This document shows positions 41,783-50,343 of a stretch of DNA of 64,000 bases, in pieces. Location of the stretch: assembly GCA_031552185.1 (NCBI GenBank), contig JAVBMU010000082.1, positions 1 through 64,000 of the forward strand. Direction: 5' to 3'. Position numbers and translations under genes: made by a program. Position 1 is the stretch's first letter. Every line of letters begins with the position of its first letter. Origin of the DNA: JAVBMU01 sp031552185. Lineage in GTDB: Bacteria > Actinomycetota > Actinomycetes > Actinomycetales > Cellulomonadaceae. The notes below the pieces were generated by a model that saw only the letters and a list, made by a program, of their open reading frames with translations, had not been told where the DNA came from and did not search any database.

Positions 41783-42465
41783 CGGGACCGACCCACCGGG
41801 AGGCCGGCGATCTGCCCGTCGGCCAAGTACACGGTCCGATCCGCCCAGCGGGTGATTCGGTCGTCGTGGGTGATCACGAGGACCGCGACCCCGGCGCCGG
41901 CCTGTTGGTCGAAGAGTTCCAGGACAGCGGACGCATTGGCGTCGTCGAGATTGCCGGTCGGCTCATCGGCGAGCAGCACTCGCGGGTTCGTCACGACCGC
42001 CCGCGCCACTGCAAGCCGCTGCTTTTCCCCGCCCGAGAGCAGCCGACCGGGGGACCTCGCGCGGTGCCGCATATTCACCGTGGCGAGCGCCCGCTCAATC
42101 ATGACCGCGCGGTCGCCGCGAGGGACACCGGCGGCCATCAGGCCGATCCACATATTCTCCTCGACACTTCGGTGCCCAATCACATGGGATTCCTGGAAAA
42201 CGAAACCGAGCAGGCCCGCCCGGAGTCGGTCCCGTTCGCGGCTGGTGAATGCTGACACGTCCCGGCCGGCCAGGCGGTAGGTGCCGGAGGTCGCGTCGTC
42301 CAGCAGCCCGATGATATTGAGGAGCGTCGACTTGCCGGAACCGGAGCGGCCCAGCACGGCGACCCGCTCACCGAATTCCACCTGCAAGTCGACCCCGCGC
42401 AGGGCCGCTATCGGCGGCTCCACCGGATAGATCTTTGTGATCTGCTTGAGTTCCAGCAGGCTCAC
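41779..42465 (-). CDS. MacB/LolD-type ABC transporter ATPase
   Basis: 228 residues from GTG 42465. All nucleotide-binding motifs are intact: Walker A LGRSGSGKSTLLNIIG, Q-loop FVFQESHVIGHRSVEENM, signature LLSGGEKQRLAVARAV, Walker B VLLADEPTGNLDD, H-loop VLVITHDDRI. It overlaps both neighbours by 4 bases (GTGA, ATGA) and powers the permease encoded next. Confidence 0.95.
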   Translation of the reverse strand: MSLLELKQITKIYPVEPPIAALRGVDLQVEFGERVAVLGRSGSGKSTLLNIIGLLDDATSGTYRLAGRDVSAFTSRERDRLRAGLLGFVFQESHVIGHRSVEENMWIGLMAAGVPRGDRAVMIERALATVNMRHRARSPGRLLSGGEKQRLAVARAVVTNPRVLLADEPTGNLDDANASAVLELFDQQAGAGVAVLVITHDDRITRWADRTVYLADGQIAGLPVGRSR

Positions 42466-43844
42466 TGCGGACTCTTCCCCACAGTGGAGGTTCGGGAATC
42501 ACCCGAGATGACGACGTCGTCGCCGGCCGAAAGCGCTTTGGCGGTCACGACGGCGTAGCCGTCACCGGTGCCAATCACCGAGACGGCGACCCGGCCGTGG
42601 CCGAGCACGACGACGTACGTGCCGGTCGGGTCCGAACGCAGTGCGGTGATCGGCACCGCGAGGCCCCGGGCCTTCGTGGGCGCCGTTGCGCGGCTCGCCA
42701 CCATCACCGCATCGCCATCCTCGAACGGCGGCTCGGAATTGAAGTGCAGCGTGACGTCGTAACCCGGAATGGCCTGCGCGCCATCCCCGGCGGAGTGCCG
42801 GAACTCACTCACCGCAGCCACGACCGCCATCGCCCGCTTGCGTTGGTCCGCAACGGATCGGACCTCCGCCGACGCGCCCTTCCCGAAGGCCCCCTTCGAG
42901 GCCACGCCGATGCGGACGATCACCCGTGGCTCGCCGATCCGCAGCTTGACCAGATCACCCGCGGCCGCGTCACCCGCCTGGCTCCCACCGGCGTCGGTGT
43001 CGGCACTCTCGGCGCTGCCACCGCCGCCAAGCTCCGATCCCACGCCGGCCGCGGACAGTACCGTCGCGCCCCCAACCGGTAGCCGGGCGAACTCGGCGGC
43101 GCGCAATGGCGTCAATGCGACAAATCTTGCCTTCTTCAATGCCTCTTCAGCCCGGGGGTTCGCCGACTGGGGGCTTTGCGTCGCGCCGGCCTCACCGCCC
43201 GCGCCGGCGCCGCCCGCTCCGGGTTCGGTGACCCGCTCGGCGTCAGCCAAAGCTGCCTCTGCGGCATCCACCGCGTCCAGGAGTTCACGCTCGATGGGAA
43301 CCGAGTAACCGTGCCGCTGATACAACGACTTCACCGCCCCGGCGGTCCCCGCCCCGTACACCCCGTCACGCACGCCGCCGTACAGGCCGAGTTCGGCAAG
43401 CGCCTCCTGCAACGCTCGGACATCCGGACCGCTGGCTCCGGGCGACACGTTCCGGTACAGCCTGAACGGCGTTGCCAAGCCGAAAATCGGCCGACCAGAA
43501 ACTTCACTCAGCACGCTGCCCGAGACCACCTTCTGCCCCGCGCGGACCTTCTGCGCCGTCACCACCGCCGCTCCCTCGACGTCGGGCGCGCCAATGACCA
43601 GATCACGGCCCGCCGAATACACCGCCGACGCATCCTCAATATCAGCGGCGAGCGTCCGGTGCTCGACCGGGACGGTCACCAAAGGCTCGCGCCCCGAATT
43701 CGCGGACGCCTCTCTCCACGGCGACTGCACCAACGTCCCGAGCCCGAAGACGACGGCGACCACGGCGACGGAACCGGTCGCGATCGCGGTGTACCAAAGG
43801 CCTCGGCGCCTACCCGTTGCGGTGCGGTTCATGCGCGAAAGCAT
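42462..43844 (-). CDS. Membrane-anchored adaptor with peptidoglycan-binding domain
   Basis: 460 residues; ATG 43844 chosen, 11 bases after the lipoprotein stop, with ATG 43832 possible. One N-terminal helix (WYTAIATGSVAVVAVVFGLG). The outer part has HlyD/RND-adaptor-like beta segments (VVTAQKVRAGQKVVSGSVLS, GLAVPITALRSDPTGTYVVV). A peptidoglycan-binding type 1 domain is inserted (GASGPDVRALQEALAELGLY, YGAGTAGAVKSLYQRHGYSV). This is the usual adaptor of Gram-positive MacB-like exporters, linking the pump to the wall. Confidence 0.85.
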   Translation of the reverse strand: MLSRMNRTATGRRRGLWYTAIATGSVAVVAVVFGLGTLVQSPWREASANSGREPLVTVPVEHRTLAADIEDASAVYSAGRDLVIGAPDVEGAAVVTAQKVRAGQKVVSGSVLSEVSGRPIFGLATPFRLYRNVSPGASGPDVRALQEALAELGLYGGVRDGVYGAGTAGAVKSLYQRHGYSVPIERELLDAVDAAEAALADAERVTEPGAGGAGAGGEAGATQSPQSANPRAEEALKKARFVALTPLRAAEFARLPVGGATVLSAAGVGSELGGGGSAESADTDAGGSQAGDAAAGDLVKLRIGEPRVIVRIGVASKGAFGKGASAEVRSVADQRKRAMAVVAAVSEFRHSAGDGAQAIPGYDVTLHFNSEPPFEDGDAVMVASRATAPTKARGLAVPITALRSDPTGTYVVVLGHGRVAVSVIGTGDGYAVVTAKALSAGDDVVISGDSRTSTVGKSPQ

Positions 43845-43854
43845 CTTGCGCGAT

Positions 43855-44823
43855 TCACGGGACCAGCACCTCGGGGTGGGAGGCCACGAAAGCCCGGGCC
43901 GCGCTGACGGCAGCCGCGTTCTCCTTGCGCTGCGCCGCAATCTCTTTGTCGTACTTTTTCAAGATCGGCGCCTGCAGGCCCGCCCAGAGATCAGCCACCC
44001 GTTGCGTGAAGTCGACGCTATTCTTGCACTGCACGACCTGGACGGCCATTGTGACTTGTTCCTCGGTAATGTGCTTCTCGTCGAACCCCTCGACAAAGCC
44101 CGGTAGCTTCTCTGCTGGTTTCAGGCCGTGTTCGTGAAGGCACTCCCCAAGATCATCGAGTGCCTTCACGAACTTCGGTTCCTTGACGATCGACTCGCGC
44201 AGGACTCCTAACTGATCATTCCACGGCGTACCCCTGATGGCCCGCATCGCCTGATAGGTGTCGACCGCCTTCTCCTGGCACTTGTCAAGCTGTGCCGAAT
44301 ACTTTTCCTCCAGCGATGCGTTGTGCGCACCGGCCGCGCGCAGGGCCGGCTGGGTGTGACCGACAAAGTCCTTGGGAACGACGCCGTTCGCGACGAGATC
44401 GGCGTCTCGCATCGGCGGCGTGAAACCAAATTTTTCCGCCTGTTCGATCGTCCAGGGTCCGAAGAACTGTTCCTGATAATAGACATCAAGGTCGTCGTAC
44501 AACGGCGCCGCCACCATGTCGATCCCCTGCTCGCGGGCACAAACCGCAATCTTCATGCTCACCGCCTGCATCAGTATCGCCTGATCGACCTTGCTCGGAA
44601 CAGCCCCCGTATACGGCAGAATTACTCGACCAAGCTTCTCGTCCAGTTGCGGACGGAAAGACTCGTCCACTTCGTTCGAAGGTGCGGTGGTGGCAGGTTG
44701 ATGAGTGGCCCCTCGATCCTCGCTTGCTCCACCCTCGTCGGCATTACTTCCGCATCCCGCGAGCAGAATAGTCGTGGTGAATAAGACCACCACGCCCGAC
44801 ACTTGACCCGAACTTCGTTTCAT
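43855..44823 (-). CDS. Lipoprotein of the MacB-like operon
   Basis: 322 residues from ATG 44823 (GGGAGGAAA upstream). Lipobox LLAGC with the lipidated Cys at 24. The mature protein is helical and contains four further cysteines (IAVCAREQGID, LDKCQEKAVD, LGECLHEHGL, VQCKNSVDF). No enzymatic motif is visible. It heads the operon lipoprotein-adaptor-ATPase-permease, so it may bind the exported compound or act as a sensor. I do not recognise a named domain. Confidence 0.75.
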   Translation of the reverse strand: MKRSSGQVSGVVVLFTTTILLAGCGSNADEGGASEDRGATHQPATTAPSNEVDESFRPQLDEKLGRVILPYTGAVPSKVDQAILMQAVSMKIAVCAREQGIDMVAAPLYDDLDVYYQEQFFGPWTIEQAEKFGFTPPMRDADLVANGVVPKDFVGHTQPALRAAGAHNASLEEKYSAQLDKCQEKAVDTYQAMRAIRGTPWNDQLGVLRESIVKEPKFVKALDDLGECLHEHGLKPAEKLPGFVEGFDEKHITEEQVTMAVQVVQCKNSVDFTQRVADLWAGLQAPILKKYDKEIAAQRKENAAAVSAARAFVASHPEVLVP

Positions 44824-44903
44824 TTTCCTCCCAACGATTACCGGACCAAAGACAAACGCGGGGCGGATCTCGTCCTTGCCGCAAACGCGCGTTCACGCGC
44901 TCA

Positions 44904-44935
44904 TCGCGTCGACGGCGTCACCGCCGTCGACGCGA
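44904..44935. terminator. Perfect 14-bp hairpin between the secreted peptide and the lipoprotein operon
   Basis: TCGCGTCGACGGCG (44904-44917) pairs exactly with CGCCGTCGACGCGA (44922-44935) around a four-base loop. It ends the minus-strand small peptide gene or attenuates read-through into the lipoprotein operon. Confidence 0.7.
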
Positions 44936-44984
44936 CAATACAGTCAAGAGTGACTGCGCTTAAGCCTGTGTCATTCGTGGCCGG

Positions 44985-45206
44985 CTATGCCGCGCGACCG
45001 TCGTCTAGCTGCAGAAGGCGAAGTGCCAGCGTTCCGGAATTCAGCGAAACTCCGTACTTCGCTCCCGTGAAGTTCTTGCCCTGCCAGAAACACGAATAGC
45101 CCGACCAGCACTCTCCCGCCGCCTGCGCACCCCCGACGCCGACGACCGCCGACAGCCCGAGCGCCACCAGGACAGAGATCCCCACGCGCGCTATTGCTCG
45201 CCGCAT
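44985..45206 (-). CDS. Small secreted cysteine peptide, inhibitor I36-like
   Basis: 73 residues from ATG 45206 with AAGGAG upstream. Signal peptide about 1-30 (VGISVLVALGLSAVVGVGGA, cleavage after AQA). The 43-residue mature peptide starts GECWSGYSCFWQGKNFTGAK, with Cys 33 and 39. This matches the first half of peptidase-inhibitor I36/crystallin-like proteins (C-x-SGY-x-C). The second half of the domain is missing, so it is a natural mini-version or a truncation. It precedes the MacB-like export operon on the same strand. Confidence 0.6.
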   Translation of the reverse strand: MRRAIARVGISVLVALGLSAVVGVGGAQAAGECWSGYSCFWQGKNFTGAKYGVSLNSGTLALRLLQLDDGRAA

Positions 45207-45550
45207 CTTGAACTCCTTGTGCTTGATTAGACCGCTTCGCGGTTGATGTCGGTCATACTATGACATGGCGGCTGAACCGTTCGTCTGACCGGCTTGCCTA
45301 CTCGCGACCACACTGTCGCGCGAGGGCGCGATGCGGGCCGTTCGACTCAGCGATCGGGCGTTCTTCCCGGTATCGGCGTTCTCCGGCGCCAACAGACGGC
45401 GGCGCCCCTCCGGCGGGGGTCATCGGCATCGGCCAACTGGCCGAATCCGGTGGCCCGCGAGCACCGCGCGGTTCGAGCAATGGACCCCGGTGCCGTGTTG
45501 GGCTTCGGGCGCCGGCGCGTGCCCACGCGCCGCCCCGCCGGCGCGCCGGT
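45207..45550. other. Intergenic stretch of 344 bp
   Basis: No convincing gene. An 8-bp hairpin (CGGCGCGT, 45513-45520, with ACGCGCCG, 45525-45532) about 20 bp past the tsaD stop may terminate tsaD. The 60 bp next to the small peptide start are AT-richer and probably hold its promoter, but I could not fix the boxes. Confidence 0.4.
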
Positions 45551-46642
45551 TCAGAACGCGACGGTCGTCAGCGGCATCGAGGAGTCGACGCCGATGTCCA
45601 GCGCGGAAGGCGCCAGACCGGCTCGCACCAGGGCGGAACCCATCGCGGCGATCATGGCGCCGTTGTCGGTGCAGTAGCGGATCGGCGGGATCCGCACGTC
45701 GATGCCGGCCTCGGCACAACGTGCCGTCGCCATCTCGCGGAGTTGGGAGTTGGCGCTGAAGCCGCCCCCGACGACGAGCGTGTCCACGCCGTGCAACCGG
45801 CAGGCGGCGATGGTCTTGGCGGTGAGCACGTCCGCGACGGCCTCGGCGAAGGAGGCGCAGACATCCGGCACGCTGAACTCCTGGCCGGCGTCCTGCCGCG
45901 CCTCGACCCAGCGGGCCACCGCCGTCTTGAGCCCGGAGAAACTGAAGTCGTAGGCGTGCTTGGCCTGGTCCTTGCGGGCGGTCAGCCCGCGGGGGAACCG
46001 GATCGCGGCCGGGTTGCCGGTGCGGGCGAGCCGGTCGATGTGCGGGCCGCCCGGGTAGGGCAGCCCGAGCAACCGGCCGACCTTGTCGAACGCCTCTCCG
46101 GCGGCGTCATCCAGGGTGGAGCCGAGCTCGGTGACCCGGCCCACGGTGTGGTCCAGGAGCAGCAGCGAGCTGTGCCCGCCGGAGACGACGAGCGCCAGTA
46201 CTCGGTCCGGAAACGCGCCGTGCACTAATTCGTCGACGACGGCGTGCCCGATCGCGTGGTTGACCCCGTAGAGCGGCTTGCGCAGGGCGATCGCCAACGA
46301 CTTCGCGGCCGCGGTGCCGATGGTCAGCGGCCCGACCAGGCCGGGACCGGCCGTGACGGCGATGGCGTCGACCTCGCCGAGGTCGACGTCGACGGCGCCG
46401 AGCGTGGCGGTGATGGTGGGGACCATCGCCTCCAGATGGGCCCGCGAGGCGACCTCCGGGATGATCCCGCCGAATCGGGCGTGCTCGTCCATCGAACTCG
46501 CGACGGTGTCGACGAGCAGTTCACGGCCGCGCACCAGCGCGACGCCGGTCTCGTCGCAGGACGTCTCGATGCCGAGGATCAGCGGCGCGCCGCGGGCGTC
46601 CGCGGGCGCGCGGACGACGTCGGAGGTGGGGGGAACGGGCAT
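45551..46642 (-). CDS. tsaD: tRNA N6-adenosine threonylcarbamoyltransferase
   Basis: Transfers threonylcarbamoyl to A37 of ANN-decoding tRNAs, with TsaB and TsaE. 363 residues from ATG 46642. Kae1/Qri7 ASKHA fold: ILGIETSCDETGVALV, GGIIPEVASRAHLEAMVP, the metal His pair in GVNHAIGHAVVDE, VVSGGHSSLLLLD, TLDDAAGEAFDKVGRLLGL, SFSGLKTAV, VVGGGFSANSQLRE and YCTDNGAMIAAMG. The other t6A genes (tsaB, tsaE) lie about 2-4 kb away on the same strand, split off by the sulfurtransferase and nitroreductase genes. Confidence 0.96.
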   Translation of the reverse strand: MPVPPTSDVVRAPADARGAPLILGIETSCDETGVALVRGRELLVDTVASSMDEHARFGGIIPEVASRAHLEAMVPTITATLGAVDVDLGEVDAIAVTAGPGLVGPLTIGTAAAKSLAIALRKPLYGVNHAIGHAVVDELVHGAFPDRVLALVVSGGHSSLLLLDHTVGRVTELGSTLDDAAGEAFDKVGRLLGLPYPGGPHIDRLARTGNPAAIRFPRGLTARKDQAKHAYDFSFSGLKTAVARWVEARQDAGQEFSVPDVCASFAEAVADVLTAKTIAACRLHGVDTLVVGGGFSANSQLREMATARCAEAGIDVRIPPIRYCTDNGAMIAAMGSALVRAGLAPSALDIGVDSSMPLTTVAF

Positions 46643-46697
46643 GGAGCCAGGGTAGTCCGGCCGGGCCGGTCCCGGCCGGCGGCGTTCGGCCGCGGCG

Positions 46698-46730
46698 GCC
46701 GAGGCACAGCCGCCGAGGTAGAGGCGGCAC
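46698..46730. repeat. Repeat family B fragment upstream of tsaD
   Basis: GCCGAGGCACAGCC followed 15-20 bp on by GCCGAGGTAGAGGCGGC resembles two direct family B units without an inverted arm. Unlike the other copies it lies between divergent genes. Confidence 0.4.
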
Positions 46731-46805
46731 CCGCTCGGCGTGGGTGTCTCGAACGTCACAGTCCGGCCGGGACTACTGATTGATCCTTCAACTGTTGTCC
46801 CGGAC

Positions 46806-47468
46806 ATGACGATGCACCCTGAGGCGACTGCCGAGCGGACCGCCGCGGCAATCGACGCCCTGGCAATCGACGCCCTGGCAATCGACCGCCGATCCGCCGA
46901 CCTGCTCTTCCTCGACGCCCGCACGGTGAACGCCTTTGACGGCACCGACGTCGAGGATGCCGCGGTCCGGGCCGCCTACGACTTGGTCCGCTGGGGTCCG
47001 ACCGCCATGAACAGCCAGCCACTGCGGCTCGCGCTGGTTCGCTCCGGCGAGGCCCGTGCGGCGCTGGCGGAGCACCTGGCACCGGGCAACCGGGCCAAGA
47101 CCATGGCTGCCCCGCTGACGATCGTGGCGGCGGCCGACCCCGGCTTCCACGAGCACCTGCCGTTCCTCGCCCCGCATCAGGACGACGCGTTCGAGCGGTT
47201 CGAGGCCGCGGGGCCGGAGGGCCGCGCGGCGGCCGCCCGGACCTCGGCGCTGATCCAGGTCGGCTACCTGATTGTCGGGCTGCGCGCGGCCGGGCTCGAC
47301 GTCGGTCCGGTCGGCGGGTTCGACGCGGCCGGGGTCGACGCGGAGTTGTTCGCCGCCACCGGGTGGCGGTCGCTGCTCATTCTGAATGTCGGCACCGCCG
47401 CCCTTGAGGGGGCGTCCTACCCGCGCCGTGGGCGGCTCGACTTCGACCAGGTCAGCGTCACGCTCTAA
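46806..47468 (+). CDS. Nitroreductase-family protein, RutE-like
   Basis: 220 residues from ATG 46806. FMN-binding nitroreductase fold with features of malonic semialdehyde reductase RutE: LLFLDARTVNAFDGTDVEDA, AYDLVRWGPTAMNSQPLRLA, PGNRAKTMAAPLTIVAAADP, VGYLIVGLRAAGLDVGPVGG and RSLLILNVG. A triple pentapeptide repeat (AIDAL-AIDAL-AIDRR) near the N-terminus comes from a short DNA repeat. No other rut genes are nearby, so the physiological substrate is uncertain. Confidence 0.85.
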   Translation: MTMHPEATAERTAAAIDALAIDALAIDRRSADLLFLDARTVNAFDGTDVEDAAVRAAYDLVRWGPTAMNSQPLRLALVRSGEARAALAEHLAPGNRAKTMAAPLTIVAAADPGFHEHLPFLAPHQDDAFERFEAAGPEGRAAAARTSALIQVGYLIVGLRAAGLDVGPVGGFDAAGVDAELFAATGWRSLLILNVGTAALEGASYPRRGRLDFDQVSVTL

Positions 47469-47498
47469 CCGCGCCCGCCCGGCCTCGCGCCCGCCCGC

Positions 47499-48362
47499 TC
47501 AGTGGTCGAGTTCGGGGCCGATCGCGACGGCGCGCACCGGGTCCGCGGACCATTGGGACCACGATCCCGGATAGAGCGCCGCGGACACCCCGATCGCGGC
47601 CAGGGCCGCGACTTCGTGCGCGGCGGTGACGCCCGAGCCGCAGTAGACGCCGACGCCGTTCGCGGTCGCGCCCGGCTCGATGCCCAGACCCGCGAAGCGC
47701 TCCCGGAGGGCGGCGTCGGGCAAGAAGGTGCCGTCAGCGGCGAGGTTGCCCACGGTCGGAGCGCTGACCGCCCCCGGGATGTGCCCGGCCCGCGAGTCGA
47801 TCGGTTCGCTCTCGCCGCGGAACCGCGCGCCGGCGCGGGCGTCCAGGAGCGCGCCGCTGCGGGCGAGTTGTTCGGCGCCGTCGGCGTCGATCACCGGCAT
47901 GCCACCGGGGACGATTTCGATGTCGCCCGCCTCGGCCCGCACGTCGCCGGTCTCGATCCGAAAGCCGGACCGCCGCCAGGCGGCGAGGCCGCCGTCCAGA
48001 ATCCGCACGTCCCGATGCCCGGCCCACCGCAGCAGCCACCACGCCCGGGCGGCGGACAGGCCGCCGACGGCGTCGTAGACCACCACGGGCCGCTCAGCCG
48101 TGACACCCCAGCGGCGGGCCGCGGCCTGGAGAAATCGCGGCTCCGGCAACGGGTGCCTGCCGTCCGCGGGGGTGGGCAGGCCCGCGAGTTCCGTCTCCAG
48201 GTCGATAAACACCGCCCGGGGCAGGTGGCCGGACCGGTACTGGTCGCGCCCGTCGGTGCGGCCGAGTTCCCAGCGCACGTCGCCGAGGACGGGGGTCGCG
48301 CCCCGGGCGAGTTCCGCGGCCAACGCGCCGACGCCGACCAGGACCCGGGACCGGTCACTCAT
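47499..48362 (-). CDS. Two-domain rhodanese sulfurtransferase
   Basis: 287 residues from ATG 48362. Tandem rhodanese domains; the first is non-catalytic (VVVYDAVGGLSAARAWWLLR has no Cys). The second carries the active loop VYCGSGVTAAHEV, in which CGSGVT is typical of 3-mercaptopyruvate sulfurtransferases. DVRWELGRTDGRDQYRSGHL and HIPGAVSAP are rhodanese substrate motifs. It overlaps rimI by 4 bases (ATGA), so it is co-expressed with the t6A/RimI genes. Roles include cyanide detoxification or sulfur donation. Confidence 0.9.
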   Translation of the reverse strand: MSDRSRVLVGVGALAAELARGATPVLGDVRWELGRTDGRDQYRSGHLPRAVFIDLETELAGLPTPADGRHPLPEPRFLQAAARRWGVTAERPVVVYDAVGGLSAARAWWLLRWAGHRDVRILDGGLAAWRRSGFRIETGDVRAEAGDIEIVPGGMPVIDADGAEQLARSGALLDARAGARFRGESEPIDSRAGHIPGAVSAPTVGNLAADGTFLPDAALRERFAGLGIEPGATANGVGVYCGSGVTAAHEVAALAAIGVSAALYPGSWSQWSADPVRAVAIGPELDH

Positions 48363-48946
48363 GCCGAGACCCCCGAAGCGCCCGACACCGGGTCCTCGAC
48401 GGCCGCTTGCGACGCCCCGGCCGCCGGGTCCTCGACGTCGTCCTCGATCGGGGCGCGAGCGCAGCGCAAGGGGGCCAGGTCGAGGCTCATCGTGTACGCG
48501 TCGACGTCCTCGGGCTGGTAGTAGCGCTTACGCACGCGCAGGGTCTTGAACCCGTACTTGTCGTACATCCCCAGGGCGGCGGCATTGTCCACCCGGACCT
48601 CCAGCAGGACCGCGCGGGCGCCCAGGTCGAGCGACCGCTCGATCATGGCGTTCAGGAGCGCGGAGCCGATGCCGTGATGCTGGTATTCCGAGGCGACGCC
48701 GATCGTCATGATCTGAGTGACCTCGCCGTCGAACCACAACCCCCCGTACCCGGCCGGCGGCTGCGGCCCCGCCACGAACGGAACCACAGGTTCGGCGGCG
48801 ATATACCAGCGGCCCAGGCCGGCGAGCTCGTCGACCAGCATGCCGTAGGTCCACGCCCCCGGCCCGAACAGCTCGCGTTCGAGTTCGACGACGCGGTCCA
48901 GGTCCTTCGCTCGCAGTGGCCGAATACGCACGTCGAGGCGGTCCAT
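48359..48946 (-). CDS. rimI: Ribosomal protein alanine N-acetyltransferase RimI
   Basis: 195 residues from ATG 48946, sharing one base with the tsaB stop (TGATG); GGGGGAGGAAC upstream. GNAT fold: IRPLRAKDLDRVVELERELF, the acetyl-CoA loop VASEYQHHGIGSALLNAMIE, LLEVRVDNAAALGMYDKYGF and RKRYYQPEDVDAYTMSLDL, which is RimI-type. A 35-residue Ala/Pro tail follows. RimI acetylates the N-terminus of ribosomal protein S18 and is regularly linked with tsaB and tsaD. Confidence 0.93.
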   Translation of the reverse strand: MDRLDVRIRPLRAKDLDRVVELERELFGPGAWTYGMLVDELAGLGRWYIAAEPVVPFVAGPQPPAGYGGLWFDGEVTQIMTIGVASEYQHHGIGSALLNAMIERSLDLGARAVLLEVRVDNAAALGMYDKYGFKTLRVRKRYYQPEDVDAYTMSLDLAPLRCARAPIEDDVEDPAAGASQAAVEDPVSGASGVSA

Positions 48947-49686
48947 CACGTTCCTCCCCCGGTTCCGACCGGCGAATCGAGCGCGCGCTTGCGCGCCGTG
49001 GGTTCCTGTACGTCGGGCCTGCGCAGATAGAGCGGTTCGGTGGGGGTCGGCTCGCCCGCCCGTCGGCGAGCGAGCGCCAGCTGGGCGAGTTCGACGGCGT
49101 CGGGCAGCAACGGGGCGCCCTCGGCCGGGGTGAGGGCGTCGGGCCACAGGGCCGCTCCCTCGCCGACGACGACGGCCCCCGCAGCGGCGTCGGCGGCGAC
49201 GGCCGCCGGCCCGACCTCGGGTCCGGCCACGCAGGCGAGACCGGTCGGCGCGACGACGTCGGTGGGCCTGGCGTCGGTGGGGGCGCTCACCCGGTATCGC
49301 GCCCAATAGACCTCCCGCCGGCGGGCGTCGGCGGCGACGAAGACCTCGGTCCCGGCGGACAGGCCGAGGTCGCGCACCGCCTGGGCCGCAAGGACATCGA
49401 GGCTGCAGACGCCGAGCACCGGCACCCCGAGGGCGAGGCCGAGCGTACGCGCGGTGACGAGTCCGACCCGAAGACCGGTGAACGGCGCGGGGCCGGTGCC
49501 CACCGCGACGGCCATCAGGTCCCGAGGTGCGAGCCGAGCCTCGGCCAGCACACCCTCGATCAGCGGGGCGAGCGCCTCCGCGTGCCGACGTCGCTCCGCG
49601 ACCTGTCCCTGCGCGAGGGGGCGCCCGTCGTCGGCCACGAGGGCGACGGCGACGGCGGCTGACGTGTCAAGGGCGAGGACGGGCAC
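48946..49686 (-). CDS. tsaB: t6A biosynthesis protein TsaB
   Basis: 246 residues from GTG 49686. Inactive ASKHA partner of TsaD: VLALDTSAAVAVALVADDGR, RRHAEALAPLIEGVLAEARL, VAVGTGPAPFTGLRVGLVTA, RTLGLALGVPVLGVCSLDVL and FVAADARRREVYWARYRV are standard TsaB motifs. It forms the scaffold that allows TsaD and TsaE to act. Translationally coupled to rimI. Confidence 0.95.
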   Translation of the reverse strand: MPVLALDTSAAVAVALVADDGRPLAQGQVAERRRHAEALAPLIEGVLAEARLAPRDLMAVAVGTGPAPFTGLRVGLVTARTLGLALGVPVLGVCSLDVLAAQAVRDLGLSAGTEVFVAADARRREVYWARYRVSAPTDARPTDVVAPTGLACVAGPEVGPAAVAADAAAGAVVVGEGAALWPDALTPAEGAPLLPDAVELAQLALARRRAGEPTPTEPLYLRRPDVQEPTARKRALDSPVGTGGGT

Positions 49687-49728
49687 GCAATCAGAATAAT
49701 GGCGCGGGCCGCGAATCGGGGGTGAGAT

Positions 49729-50343
49729 TCACCGACCGTTGCGGAGCTGATCCGCGCCGAAGAGGCCGGTAGCCGACTCGGCCGACCACCGCGCACCGAT
49801 CGCGCGCACTGTCACCCGGCGCACGCCGGCGTCGGCATCCGCGTCCGCATCCGTGTCCGCCCCCGCATCCGCGGCGCCGGCGTCCACGCCGGCGGCCGCG
49901 TCCGCGGCGGGGCCGGCCGAGCCGGGGGCCGACCCGGGGGCCGACCCGCGGGCCCGTTCCAACGTGATCTCCAGCCGATCTCCCGCCAGCGCCTCCACCA
50001 GGCCCTCGCCCCATTCGACGACGGTGACGGATTCGTCGAGGCTGGTGTCGAGGTCGAGCGCGTCGACCTCATCGAGGGAACCGATCCGATAAGCGTCCAC
50101 GTGCACCAACGGCGGCCCGCCGACCAGCGACGGATGCTCGCGCGCGACGATGAACGTCGGCGAGGCGACCTGCCCCCGCACCCCCAGCCCGGCGCCGATC
50201 CCCTGGGTCAGTGTGGTCTTGCCCGCCCCCAGGTCCCCCGTGAGAATCACCAGGTCCCCGGCCCGCAACCGCCCCGCGAGGGCTCGGCCGAAGGCCCGCG
50301 TCGCCTCGGCGTCGGGCAACTCCACCTGATAGGTCACGTCCAT
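49729..50343 (-). CDS. tsaE: t6A biosynthesis ATPase TsaE
   Basis: 204 residues from ATG 50343. P-loop ATPase: LVILTGDLGAGKTTLTQGIG (Walker A), VASPTFIVAREHPSLVGGPP, HVDAYRIGSLDEVDALDLDT and VTVVEWGEGLVEAL. A C-terminal Ala/Asp/Gly low-complexity stretch (about 150-185) is extra. It overlaps the 3' end of alr by 10 bases. It supports TsaD turnover in t6A synthesis. Confidence 0.94.
   Translation of the reverse strand: MDVTYQVELPDAEATRAFGRALAGRLRAGDLVILTGDLGAGKTTLTQGIGAGLGVRGQVASPTFIVAREHPSLVGGPPLVHVDAYRIGSLDEVDALDLDTSLDESVTVVEWGEGLVEALAGDRLEITLERARGSAPGSAPGSAGPAADAAAGVDAGAADAGADTDADADADAGVRRVTVRAIGARWSAESATGLFGADQLRNGR

Noticed and set aside
45260..46228. Plus-strand open frame of 322 codons opposite tsaD
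   Set aside because: Shadow frame of tsaD with no recognisable fold.
46643..46945. Extension of tsaD upstream of 46642
   Set aside because: The extra residues are low complexity and overlap the divergent nitroreductase gene; TsaD homologues start near 46642.
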